From assembly GCA_946499615.1 (NCBI GenBank), contig CAMMST010000057.1:1-14364 (forward strand): a stretch of DNA of 14,364 nt. The letters run 5' to 3'. The DNA is from Enterococcus_E cecorum_B (GTDB taxonomy: Bacteria; Bacillota; Bacilli; Lactobacillales; Enterococcaceae). Each line of letters opens with the position of its first letter. The stretch's first letter is position 1. Below the pieces are notes generated by a model that saw only the letters and a list, made by a program, of their open reading frames with translations, was not told the DNA's origin and did not search any database. Shown here piece by piece: positions 1 to 6,668 of this stretch. The translations under genes were made by a program, and so were the position numbers.

Positions 1-19
1 GATAGAATGTTTTTATCGC

Positions 20-48
20 AAAAAACGTCAAGCCCTAAAGCCTGACGT
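20..48 (-). terminator. Rho-independent terminator of the uracil permease gene
   Basis: Arms at 25-33 and 40-48 pair over 9 bp with one G-U and a 6-base loop. On the minus strand the hairpin is followed by a run of six T (25-20) and further T-rich sequence. It lies 16 bases past the permease stop codon. The plus strand has no T-run after the hairpin, so it serves the minus strand only. Confidence 0.85.
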
Positions 49-63
49 AAAAAATCATTTTCA

Positions 64-1317
64 TTAACGATCATTGGTTAGATTGAATTTATCTAAAACA
101 TAAAAGATTAAGCCCATTAACATTCCCACAACACAAGCTAAAACCATACCAGTTAGTTGGATAGAACCAAATTGAACTTTAATTCCAGATAAACCTGTGA
201 CCATAATTACTGAAGTCATCGCCATATTTCTTGATTTACTGTAATCTACTTGTGAATCCACCAAAATACGGATACCTGACGCACCAATCATACCGTAAAG
301 TAGGAAAGAAATCCCACCAATAACCGGCCCAGGAATAGTGCTAATTAACGTTGTCATCTTACCAATAAATGAACTAATAATCGATAAAACCGCCGCACCG
401 GCAATGACATAAACACTATAAACTCTCGTCATCGCCATAACTCCAATATTCTCACCATAAGTAGTCGTTGGAACAGAACCAATAAAACCAGAAATCATTG
501 TAGAAAAATTATCCGCAAATAAAGTCCGATGCAAGCCTGGATCTTGCAATAAATCTCGTTCGACAATCTTACTTGTTACAATTTGATGGCCAATATGCTC
601 TGAAGTAACCACTAACAACACCGGGATAATCGTTACAATCGCCTCTAATTTAAACTTCGGCATTGAAAAGTTAGGTAGTGAGAAAATAGGTGCCTGAGCG
701 ACTGGAGTAAAATCTACTATTCCACACAATACCGCGGCAATATAGCCGACAATAATTGCGATTAAGATTGGAATAACTGATAAAAACTTACGAAACATCA
801 CAGAACCAAATACAGCTACAAGTAATGTCACTAAAAAGACTGTTACGTTGGCACTAGAAATTTTATCTCCAGTCAATCCCGCATTACCAGCTGCTGTACC
901 GGCTAATTCTAAACCAATCAGCGCTACAACTGGACCCATTGCTGCTGGCGGTAATACGATATTAATCCAATTAGAGCCAAACTTATAAATAATAAATGAT
1001 AAGATACACCCTAAGAAACCAACAGCCACAAAGCCTCCAAGTGCATAAGAATAGCCCCACTTAGAGATGACGATACTAGCTGGTGCCAAAAAAGCAAAAC
1101 TAGATCCCAAATAAGCTGGAGCCTTACCCTTAGTAATAAAAATAAATAATAGCGTTCCTAAACCATTCATAAATAAAACAATTGCCGGATTAATACCAAA
1201 AATAAATGGAACTAACACCGAAGCACCAAACATTGCAAACATATGCTGCAAACTTAATGGTAACAAAAGCTTAAATGGTACTTTTTCTTCAACTTGAATG
1301 ATCTTTCTTTCTGCCAC
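64..1317 (-). CDS. uraA: Uracil permease (UraA/PyrP type, NAT/NCS2 family)
   Basis: This is an integral membrane uracil:proton symporter of the nucleobase-ascorbate transporter family, importing uracil for pyrimidine salvage. It is hydrophobic throughout, with family motifs visible: LSLQHMFAMFG near the N-terminus, PAYLGSSFAFLAP, SEHIGHQ in the middle, and the signature TTTYGENIGVMAMTRVYS. Recalled Bacillus PyrP aligns along its whole length. The first ATG is at 1323, but the AAGGAGG at 1332-1326 is only 2 bases from it and 8 bases from the GTG at 1317. GTG is therefore the likelier start, giving 417 residues. It is transcribed alone: it has its own terminator and is 130 bases from the upstream gene. 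No PyrR-binding leader or attenuator hairpin is visible, which is unusual for a gene of pyrimidine salvage. A purine or xanthine substrate cannot be excluded by eye, but the match to the uracil branch is strong. Confidence 0.9.
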   Translation of the reverse strand: MAERKIIQVEEKVPFKLLLPLSLQHMFAMFGASVLVPFIFGINPAIVLFMNGLGTLLFIFITKGKAPAYLGSSFAFLAPASIVISKWGYSYALGGFVAVGFLGCILSFIIYKFGSNWINIVLPPAAMGPVVALIGLELAGTAAGNAGLTGDKISSANVTVFLVTLLVAVFGSVMFRKFLSVIPILIAIIVGYIAAVLCGIVDFTPVAQAPIFSLPNFSMPKFKLEAIVTIIPVLLVVTSEHIGHQIVTSKIVERDLLQDPGLHRTLFADNFSTMISGFIGSVPTTTYGENIGVMAMTRVYSVYVIAGAAVLSIISSFIGKMTTLISTIPGPVIGGISFLLYGMIGASGIRILVDSQVDYSKSRNMAMTSVIMVTGLSGIKVQFGSIQLTGMVLACVVGMLMGLIFYVLDKFNLTNDR

Positions 1318-1325
1318 AATCATTG

Positions 1326-1332
1326 CCTCCTT
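1326..1332 (-). promoter_or_regulatory. Ribosome binding site deciding the uraA start
   Basis: AAGGAGG on the minus strand. It is 2 bases from the ATG at 1323 (too close) and 8 bases from the GTG at 1317 (ideal), so it supports GTG as the initiation codon. Confidence 0.75.
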
Positions 1333-1341
1333 GAATTATTC

Positions 1342-1359
1342 AGATAAAAAATTTTATCT
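1342..1359. promoter_or_regulatory. AT-rich palindrome in the uraA leader
   Basis: Two perfect 8-base arms, AGATAAAA and TTTTATCT, are separated by two A. It lies between the predicted -10 and the ribosome binding site of uraA. It could be a repressor site near the transcription start or a weak hairpin, but the AT-rich arms make chance plausible. Confidence 0.35.
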
Positions 1360-1369
1360 TTGTTAGGAT

Positions 1370-1398
1370 AGCATAAACTCTGGTAAAAAACTAGTAAA
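1370..1398 (-). promoter_or_regulatory. Probable uraA promoter
   Basis: On the minus strand TTTACT (-35) is followed after 17 bases by TATGCT (-10, 1375-1370). An alternative pair is TAGTTT with TATCCT (1370-1365), also 17 bases apart. Both are moderate matches (about 4 of 6 each), so the exact start is uncertain. Confidence 0.4.
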
Positions 1399-1427
1399 AA
1401 TCGCAAAAAAATATTAGTTTTATCAAT

Positions 1428-1440
1428 AATATTCGGATTC
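1428..1440 (-). promoter_or_regulatory. PurBox-like sequence upstream of uraA
   Basis: On the minus strand the 13-mer GAATCCGAATATT matches the lactococcal PurR activator box AWWWCCGAACWWT at 11 of 13 positions. Its centre is about 71-76 bases upstream of the predicted transcription start, close to the position reported for PurR-activated lactococcal promoters. Only one copy is seen, so this is a candidate. Confidence 0.35.
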
Positions 1441-1447
1441 TAAACAA

Positions 1448-2125
1448 TTAAAGCTTGTCCCCTATTTTTTGAATATGATTTTCAATAATTTGATAAGCAA
1501 AAGTAGCATATTGCGAACGAGTAGTTATCTTATCTGGTGCATATTGTTGGACAAATTCATACAGCATTTTCAAATGATTCGGTTGTTTGACTGCCTGCTC
1601 CCAATCAATAGCTAGTAATGCCTCATTTTCCTGATTGAGGTCAATTAATGCTAGATAACATATCATCAAATACTCTTCTTTACAACGAACTCGATAATCA
1701 AAACAAGTAAGGTCCTCTAAATAATCCAAAAATCTTTGAATCCCTTCGACCACATTTTCACTCAAAAAGTAAATCATCGTACTAATATAATAGATTTCTG
1801 TTGGTAGGGCATTCATTTTTAACGAAAGGCGTTCACAAATAAAAGCCATCTTATCTTGGAATTTGCTGAATGATTTGACGGTGACTGCTAAACAAAAAGC
1901 CGTTGCCACATTCACATCAGCAGCTGGACAATCATAGCAAGCATGTAAATTTGGGCAGATTTTCTTTGTTAATTTGCAAAATTTATCGTAATCAAATTTT
2001 TTTATCGTAGGAAAAACCACATGACAAGTTTCTGGAAGATATAACGCATACGGATAATGATGATATAAACGATCTAATATTTCTTGAAGGATTGATTTAT
2101 TTGTCGGTGTAACTTTAAATTTCAA
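1448..2125 (-). CDS. Hypothetical Cys-rich cytoplasmic protein with a TTG start
   Basis: The 225-residue product is not recognised. It has no signal peptide or membrane segment, and reads as a mainly helical soluble protein. Six cysteines sit in its first 80 residues (34, 50, 57, 63, 66, 78). The core is CPNLHACYDCP, where C57-x5-C63-x2-C66 looks like a possible metal or Fe-S ligand set. The C-terminal half is rich in Tyr, Leu and Glu. Translation starts at TTG (2125-2123), preceded by GAGGTG with a 5-base spacer. It appears monocistronic: a terminator precedes it, a promoter with a good -10 lies 33 bases upstream of the start, and the next gene has its own promoter. The function is unknown. 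It is probably a real gene because of its length and its plausible promoter and ribosome binding site. Confidence 0.75.
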   Translation of the reverse strand: MKFKVTPTNKSILQEILDRLYHHYPYALYLPETCHVVFPTIKKFDYDKFCKLTKKICPNLHACYDCPAADVNVATAFCLAVTVKSFSKFQDKMAFICERLSLKMNALPTEIYYISTMIYFLSENVVEGIQRFLDYLEDLTCFDYRVRCKEEYLMICYLALIDLNQENEALLAIDWEQAVKQPNHLKMLYEFVQQYAPDKITTRSQYATFAYQIIENHIQKIGDKL

Positions 2126-2157
2126 AAAAGCACCTCTTTTTGAATAACATTAACTTC

Positions 2158-2186
2158 ATAATAATGAATATCTATCTAAAATACAA
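2158..2186 (-). promoter_or_regulatory. Promoter of the Cys-rich hypothetical gene
   Basis: TTGTAT (2186-2181), a 17-base spacer and TATTAT (2163-2158) on the minus strand. The -10 matches 5 of 6 and the -35 is weak. The -35 abuts the base of the upstream terminator stem, so terminator and promoter are packed back to back. Confidence 0.5.
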
Positions 2187-2222
2187 GTCCCTAACCACAC
2201 TTACTTATCTTGGCTAGGGACT
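2186..2222 (-). terminator. Rho-independent terminator of the ABC-F gene
   Basis: Arms at 2186-2196 and 2212-2222 form an 11-bp stem with one G-U and a 15-base loop. On the minus strand it is followed by TTGTATTTT. It begins 6 bases past the ABC-F stop codon. Confidence 0.8.
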
Positions 2223-2228
2223 AAAAAT

Positions 2229-3704
2229 TTATAATTCAATTCGTTTTGTAGCAATTTTATCTTGGAAAACTTCATCATGTTCCACAAAAATAATGGTCGC
2301 TTTAGAAGCTAATAACATCTCTTCAATTTGCATTCTAGACTCTAAATCAATATAATTTAACGGTTCATCCAAAATATACATATGACAAGGTTGACACAAA
2401 ACGGCAGCTAAGAGTACTTTTTTCTTTTGCCCAGCACTCAAATCTGATAAATTTTTTTCAAACTGTTCACGTGCAAACCCTAATTTTCGTAATAGCATCA
2501 AAAAATGGGTGACGTCCAAGTGCTGATTTTGAGCAAATTCTTTAAAGGTTCCACTTATTTGACTAGCATCTTGGGCTACATAACCAATTGTTAATTGTGT
2601 ACTAATCTCAACCTTCCCTTTATACTGTGAATATTGACCTAATAAAACTTTTAAAAGACTGGATTTTCCTGAGCCATTTTTCCCAGCAATTAACACTCTA
2701 TCCCCTTGATTGACTTCAAAACTAACGGGGGTTTCATATAAGGCTTGTTGATTATAATAAATACTTAAATTTTCAACATAAATCATTCGCTTTTTAGGAA
2801 AATCTACAATTGGTAAGGTTAACTTCTCTACTTCTTCAACATTTTTTAAAAGTTTTTTCTTATCCTCTATTGCTTGATTCATTCGTGCTTCTTGAACTTT
2901 TGAACGCTTCATCATCTTTGCCGCTTTATGGCCGACAAATCCGCGATCTGCTACACCATGGCCAATTTTGGTTGCTTCCACTTGGTCTGACCATCCAGCT
3001 TTTTGGCGCGCACTCTGACCTAAACGCTTAATTTCTTTTTTAAGAGACTCATTTTGCTGTAATTCAAATTGCTCTTGACGCTTTTTATTTTCATACCAGC
3101 TCGAAAAATTTCCTTGTTGTAATTCGATATTAGCTTTATTTAATGCTAAAACATGGTCAATACAACTATCCAGTAACTTTCGATCATGTGAAACAAGAAT
3201 AAAGCCGGATTTTTGTTGTAAATAATGACTTACAGACGTTCTTGCCTCGTCATCCAAATGATTGGTTGGTTCATCAATTAATAAAAAGCGTGCTTCTCCG
3301 GCGAAAAGACTTGCTAAAAGAAGCTTGGTCTGCTCACCATTGGATAATTGCTGATATGGTAAATAAAGATGCTCGATATCAAACTGTAACAAGGTCAACT
3401 CGCGAATTATCTCCCAATCTTCAGCCAGTGGATTAACTGTTTGGGCGACTTCAATAGCCATTTGTGTACGTTGCTCATCATGCATGGCGTACGGAAAATA
3501 GAGCATTGGCACTGAAGCATGAATTTCACCTTTATAGGGTAGTTGTCCAGCTAAAATTTTTAAAAAGGTGGTTTTGCCTCGTCCATTTCGGCCAATAAAT
3601 CCTAATTTCCAAGTAGTATCTAAGTGTAAATTCACTTGATCAAAAATAGTATCAAAACTACCTTCATACTGAAAGCTTAAATTTGAAATTTGAATATTTG
3701 ACAT
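2229..3704 (-). CDS. ABC-F ribosome protection protein, Lsa/Vga-like
   Basis: A cytoplasmic twin-ATPase ABC-F protein of 491 residues with no membrane domain. Domain 1 has Walker A GRNGRGKT (residues 38-45), signature LSNGEQ and Walker B LLIDEPTNHLDD. Domain 2 has Walker A GKNGSGKS, signature LSAGQKKK and Walker B DEPLNYIDL. The charged interdomain linker contains ARQKAGWS and KAAKMMKRSK. These features and the length resemble recalled Lsa(A) of Enterococcus faecalis (498 aa), which dislodges lincosamides, streptogramin A and pleuromutilins from the ribosome. Resistance is inferred from family resemblance, and a housekeeping role is possible. An in-frame GTG at 3770 would add 22 residues, but AGGAGG lies 6 bases before the ATG at 3704, which is clearly the start. 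The upstream leader carries long inverted repeats. Resistance ABC-F genes are often controlled by leader attenuation. Confidence 0.88.
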   Translation of the reverse strand: MSNIQISNLSFQYEGSFDTIFDQVNLHLDTTWKLGFIGRNGRGKTTFLKILAGQLPYKGEIHASVPMLYFPYAMHDEQRTQMAIEVAQTVNPLAEDWEIIRELTLLQFDIEHLYLPYQQLSNGEQTKLLLASLFAGEARFLLIDEPTNHLDDEARTSVSHYLQQKSGFILVSHDRKLLDSCIDHVLALNKANIELQQGNFSSWYENKKRQEQFELQQNESLKKEIKRLGQSARQKAGWSDQVEATKIGHGVADRGFVGHKAAKMMKRSKVQEARMNQAIEDKKKLLKNVEEVEKLTLPIVDFPKKRMIYVENLSIYYNQQALYETPVSFEVNQGDRVLIAGKNGSGKSSLLKVLLGQYSQYKGKVEISTQLTIGYVAQDASQISGTFKEFAQNQHLDVTHFLMLLRKLGFAREQFEKNLSDLSAGQKKKVLLAAVLCQPCHMYILDEPLNYIDLESRMQIEEMLLASKATIIFVEHDEVFQDKIATKRIEL

Positions 3705-3710
3705 ATTTTT

Positions 3711-3716
3711 CCTCCT
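3711..3716 (-). promoter_or_regulatory. Ribosome binding site fixing the ABC-F start
   Basis: A perfect AGGAGG 6 bases before the ATG at 3704. It overrules the longer reading that starts at GTG 3770, whose upstream sequence has only a weak GGGAA. Confidence 0.85.
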
Positions 3717-3738
3717 AGGTAAGTATAGCAGCTTATCT

Positions 3739-3780
3739 AAGTCGGAATTGCGGGTAATTACGCTACACACTTCCCGACTT
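3739..3780 (-). repeat. Inverted repeat in the ABC-F leader
   Basis: Arms at 3739-3747 and 3771-3780 (AAGTCGG plus AA, with one bulged base). In RNA this forms a hairpin directly after the predicted transcription start, enclosing about 23 bases. No T-run follows, so it is not a standard terminator. It shares sequence with the overlapping repeat at 3758-3800 and the two cannot form together. Confidence 0.5.
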
Positions 3781-3800
3781 TATAATGGTGTATAGCGTAA
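3758..3800 (-). repeat. 13-bp inverted repeat overlapping the ABC-F promoter
   Basis: Arms at 3758-3770 and 3788-3800 (TTACGCTATACAC and GTGTGTAGCGTAA on the minus strand) pair over 13 positions with one G-U. The upstream arm contains the predicted -10. It may therefore act as an operator in DNA, or as a hairpin only in read-through RNA from the ATPase gene. Confidence 0.55.
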
Positions 3801-3817
3801 GACATGTACAATTTCAC
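3789..3817 (-). promoter_or_regulatory. Probable ABC-F promoter
   Basis: GTGAAA (3817-3812), 17 bases, TATACA (3794-3789) on the minus strand, each 4 of 6 to consensus. The bases before the -10 (CTTACGC) are identical to those before the DUF1294 gene's -10. Confidence 0.4.
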
Positions 3818-3832
3818 TTTCTAGCAACATCT

Positions 3833-5776
3833 TCATTCCTTTCTTAATTTTAATAAACGTAATGAATTGAGCAACACAAGCATCGTGCTACCTTCATGTA
3901 ACGTAACACTTACAAGAACCGATAAATGCCCAAAGAAGGTTAAGCCAATTAAACATAGCACACTTAACATGGCAAAAATCATATTTTGGTTGGTGATTTT
4001 CTCCAAACGGTGAGAGACTTGAATCGCTTGGGTAATATTTTGCAATTCATCTTGCATCAAGATCATATCGGCTGTTTCAATGGCAATATCACTTCCTCGT
4101 CCCATAGCAATCCCAATATCAGCTTTCGCTAAAGCAGGCGCATCATTAACCCCATCGCCAACCATTGCCACGAAATCATATTTTTGTTGCAAATGATGAA
4201 CAATTTCAGCCTTATCCTCTGGTAATACATTACTAATTACTTCATCTATTTCTAATTTATCAGCTATACTTTGGGCCGTCAACTGTGCATCACCAGTAAT
4301 CATAATCGATTTGATATTTTGTTTTCTTAATTGTGCAATGACTTTAGCAGATTCTTCTTTTGGTAAATCTTGAAGAGCAAAATAGCCAATAACTTCTTGA
4401 TTAATCGCAAATAAGACAACCGTACAGCCAGCTTTCTCATTTTTTGTTACCTTTTCTTGCCAAAATGTATCTAATGCTGTAAAGTGCGAAGGTTTCGCAA
4501 TTAAAAATTCATTTCCCTGATAATATCCCTTGACCCCAACACCTACTTCATTTTTTATTTTCATGTCTTCTAATTGGGGAACATCAGAAAAACGTGAAAC
4601 AATCGCTTGGGCAAGTGGATGATTGACTTGTGCTTCCATTGAAACAGCCAATTGAACGAAATCTTCACTTGTAAACCCATCGCGTGATTGCATCTCATAA
4701 TTCACGACTTGCGGTTTGCCTTGCGTTAAAGTTCCTGTTTTATCAAAGGCGATGGCTTGTACTTCTTTTAATTGATATAAGTAGTTGCCCCCTTTAAACA
4801 AGGTCTTCGCTCTAGCCAAACTTGAAATGGCACTTAAAGTAGCTGGAACAACAGAAACAGCTAAAGCACATGGAGAAGCAGAAACTAAGAACACTAACGA
4901 ACGATTGAATAAGACATCGCTACTCCACCCAAATAACATTGACCCAAAAAGTAGTAATAAAATAAATATTCCAATGACAAAATTAACATATACTGGCTCA
5001 TAACGGTCAATTTTTGTTGCAATCTTTGGTACATTATGTTGGGCTTGTGAAACGACTTGGACAATCTTAGCAAAGACAGTTTGTGAATATTTTTTCGTTA
5101 CTTGAATGACAAGCGGTGCATCAAGATTAATTGTCGCACCATACACGGTATCGCCCACTTGTTTTTCACGAGGGATGGATTCACCGTTGATAGTGGATTC
5201 ATCAATACTACTCATCCCTTTAATAATCAAACCGTCAATTGGGATTTGTTCACCATTGGCTACTTGAATATAATCGCCGACATGTAATTCTTCAACCAAC
5301 ACTTCTTCTAATTGATGACTGGCATTTAATCTTTTAGCCTTTTTAGGACTAAGCGACATTAAATTGGTAATTTCTCGACGACTCTTTCCTTCCACATAAT
5401 CTTCTAAAAAGTGGACACCCGCAAAAATGAAAATTAATACTGCGCCTTCAAGTGCTTCACCTAACAATACCGTCCCAATTGCTGCCAATGTCATCAATAC
5501 ATGCGCATTAGGTGTCAAGCGATGGCGGATTTTTGTTTTTTCAATCGTATCTTCTATTCCTTCAAACATCACATGATAACCAGAAATAAATAATGACAAA
5601 GCAAAAAGCACTTGTTTGATTGTTGGTGAAAAGGGTAAGATCAACGCCAAAATAGTTAAAATAATACCCACAAAATATAATGATAAAGCGGTTTTTGATT
5701 CATGATGATGATGTCCTTCATGAGAATGTACATGATGGTGTTCACAATCATGATGATATGCATGTTGAATATCCAT
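3833..5776 (-). CDS. P1B-4-type heavy-metal exporting ATPase with His-rich N-terminus
   Basis: A membrane P-type ATPase that exports a divalent metal using ATP. From the ATG at 5776 it has 647 residues. Residues 1-25 hold 12 His and one Cys, a likely metal-binding tail. Then come membrane segments from about 30, the actuator NGES (197-200), SPC in the transport helix (301-303), the phosphorylation site DKTGT (345-349), HP (386-387), the hinge GDGVNDAP, and HEGST in the last helix (627-631). SPC plus HEG(G/S)T marks the P1B-4 group (CoaT, CtpD, PfeT/ZosA, FrvA, PmtA), which exports Co or Fe(II) and sometimes Zn. CadA/ZntA exporters have CPC instead. No HMA domain is present. The start is set by AAGTAGGG 6 bases upstream. 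A 25-residue longer in-frame reading would cross its own promoter. The divergent MerR gene probably regulates it. The exact metal is not determined by sequence alone. Confidence 0.9.
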   Translation of the reverse strand: MDIQHAYHHDCEHHHVHSHEGHHHHESKTALSLYFVGIILTILALILPFSPTIKQVLFALSLFISGYHVMFEGIEDTIEKTKIRHRLTPNAHVLMTLAAIGTVLLGEALEGAVLIFIFAGVHFLEDYVEGKSRREITNLMSLSPKKAKRLNASHQLEEVLVEELHVGDYIQVANGEQIPIDGLIIKGMSSIDESTINGESIPREKQVGDTVYGATINLDAPLVIQVTKKYSQTVFAKIVQVVSQAQHNVPKIATKIDRYEPVYVNFVIGIFILLLLFGSMLFGWSSDVLFNRSLVFLVSASPCALAVSVVPATLSAISSLARAKTLFKGGNYLYQLKEVQAIAFDKTGTLTQGKPQVVNYEMQSRDGFTSEDFVQLAVSMEAQVNHPLAQAIVSRFSDVPQLEDMKIKNEVGVGVKGYYQGNEFLIAKPSHFTALDTFWQEKVTKNEKAGCTVVLFAINQEVIGYFALQDLPKEESAKVIAQLRKQNIKSIMITGDAQLTAQSIADKLEIDEVISNVLPEDKAEIVHHLQQKYDFVAMVGDGVNDAPALAKADIGIAMGRGSDIAIETADMILMQDELQNITQAIQVSHRLEKITNQNMIFAMLSVLCLIGLTFFGHLSVLVSVTLHEGSTMLVLLNSLRLLKLRKE

Positions 5777-5811
5777 AATAATCCCTACTTTCTTTTTATC
5801 AATTCCCTTGC

Positions 5812-5826
5812 TATACTCATAGTATA
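5812..5826. promoter_or_regulatory. Palindrome over the ATPase -10 region
   Basis: TATACT and AGTATA, perfect 6-base arms separated by CAT. AGTATA is the complement of the ATPase -10 (TATACT), so a protein bound here would cover the -10 and the transcription start. It is a candidate second operator, distinct from the MerR dyad in the spacer. Confidence 0.4.
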
Positions 5827-5851
5827 AACTATACCTTAAAGGGAGACTCAA
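5821..5851 (-). promoter_or_regulatory. MerR-type promoter of the ATPase gene, with operator dyad
   Basis: TTGAGT (-35, 5851-5846) and TATACT (-10, 5826-5821) on the minus strand are separated by 19 bases. This is the overlong spacer typical of MerR-activated promoters. An imperfect dyad centred on 5838 (arms 5828-5837 and 5839-5848, 7 of 10 symmetric, inner arms CCTT/AAGG) fills the spacer. Spacing and dyad together are strong grounds for control by the adjacent MerR protein. Confidence 0.75.
5824..5835 (+). promoter_or_regulatory. Possible -10 region for the MerR gene
   Basis: TATACC at 5830-5835 lies 16 bases after TTGCTA (5808-5813), each about 4 of 6 to consensus. This plus-strand promoter would overlap the ATPase promoter, so one bound MerR dimer could repress its own gene while activating the exporter. 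TATAAA at 5823-5828 is an alternative. Confidence 0.3.
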
Positions 5852-5859
5852 GAGTTATT

Positions 5860-6636
5860 ATGGAAAAATCTCAACTTTTTACCATTCATCAATTAGCTAA
5901 ATTTACTGGTATCCCCATTAAAGCCCTACGCTATTATGAAAAAATTCAAATATTAACCCCACGATATATCGATGAAACCAATCGTTATCGGTATTATTCC
6001 TATGATCAAGTAACCTATGTTAATATTATTAAAATGTGTGCAAATTATGGGATTCCACTGAAAAACATTCAGGAATTTATGATTCAAGACAATAAAATTG
6101 ATATGCAAAAAATCATCGACTTGATGCAACAACTATTAGAAGAAAAACAAAGTCAATTACAAAAAGACCGTGCTTTCTTACACAATTTACAAAATCAAAT
6201 CAATATTTCTAAACAAGTTCACCAATCCCATGAACTTTCCGTCACGAAAGAGCATAGTGACTATTTATTACAACCATTTGAGGGAGAGTTTTTTACTAGC
6301 GAATATTATGTTGGTTTGCAAAAAATGTTAGAATGTATCCAAGAAAGACATATTCAATACTATAATCGGATGGGATGCTTTATCTGTTGGCAAAACGGAG
6401 AATTAAAAAAATATCTAGCCTTAGAAATTGAAGGCCACACACGAGAAACAGCTAACCTACAAATCCTTCATTTACAAAACCAAGAAGCTTGTGTTTGCCA
6501 TATTCAAAAAAATGAGCTAAATAAACAATTAGAAAAATTAATCAAAGAAGGCTGCCATCAGTTCTTAATATTAGAGACTTTTGAAGCCACCTACCACATG
6601 CACCACCCTCATTTAGAACTACAAATCATGCACTAG
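5860..6636 (+). CDS. MerR-family regulator with Cys/His-rich effector domain
   Basis: A 258-residue transcription regulator, the only plus-strand gene. Residues 8-50 form the MerR winged helix (FTIHQLAKFTGIPIKALRYYEK, then RYRYYSYDQV). A coiled coil spans about 80-118, and a C-terminal domain about 130-258 has the size and position of the BmrR/GyrI-like effector domain. That domain carries C173-x2-C176, C211-x-C213, C232 and a His cluster HMHHPH (246-251), plus a terminal His. This suggests metal rather than drug binding, which is inference. The start ATG at 5860 has a weak AAGAG 5 bases upstream, and a better AAGGGAG is 14 bases away, so translation may be weak. It is divergent from the His-rich ATPase with 83 bases between starts. 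A terminator follows its stop. A multidrug-type MerR is the main alternative. Confidence 0.85.
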   Translation: MEKSQLFTIHQLAKFTGIPIKALRYYEKIQILTPRYIDETNRYRYYSYDQVTYVNIIKMCANYGIPLKNIQEFMIQDNKIDMQKIIDLMQQLLEEKQSQLQKDRAFLHNLQNQINISKQVHQSHELSVTKEHSDYLLQPFEGEFFTSEYYVGLQKMLECIQERHIQYYNRMGCFICWQNGELKKYLALEIEGHTRETANLQILHLQNQEACVCHIQKNELNKQLEKLIKEGCHQFLILETFEATYHMHHPHLELQIMH

Positions 6637-6668
6637 AAAAAGGACGCGACTCAACACGTCCTATTTTT
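6637..6668. terminator. Bidirectional terminator between MerR and DUF1294 genes
   Basis: A 6-bp GC-rich stem (AGGACG 6641-6646 with CGTCCT 6657-6662) has a 10-base loop. It is flanked by AAAAA on the left and ATTTTT on the right, so each strand has a T-run after the hairpin. It serves both convergent genes. Confidence 0.85.

Noticed and set aside
1324..1447. PyrR-binding attenuator ahead of uraA
   Set aside because: There is no anti-terminator/terminator hairpin pair and no PyrR-binding loop sequence in the 124-base gap, which is too short for the usual leader.
2810..3436. Plus-strand open frames at 2810-3031 and 3242-3436
   Set aside because: They lie wholly inside the well-supported ABC-F gene on the other strand, resemble no known protein and have no promoter or ribosome binding site of their own.
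3705..3770. 22-residue N-terminal extension of the ABC-F protein from GTG 3770
   Set aside because: The extension is read through the perfect AGGAGG that serves the ATG at 3704. Homologues begin at the equivalent of that ATG.
4785..5287. Plus-strand open frames at 4785-5003 and 5102-5287
   Set aside because: They are antisense to conserved ATPase domains, with low-complexity products and no initiation signals.
5812..5826. PerR/Fur box at the ATPase promoter
   Set aside because: The palindrome has 6-3-6 symmetry with C/G inside the arms and does not fit the TTATAATnATTATAA pattern well. I kept it only as an unnamed palindrome.
5777..5851. 25-residue N-terminal extension of the ATPase
   Set aside because: It would be translated from the promoter and operator DNA upstream of the likely transcription start. 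A ribosome binding site sits properly before 5776.
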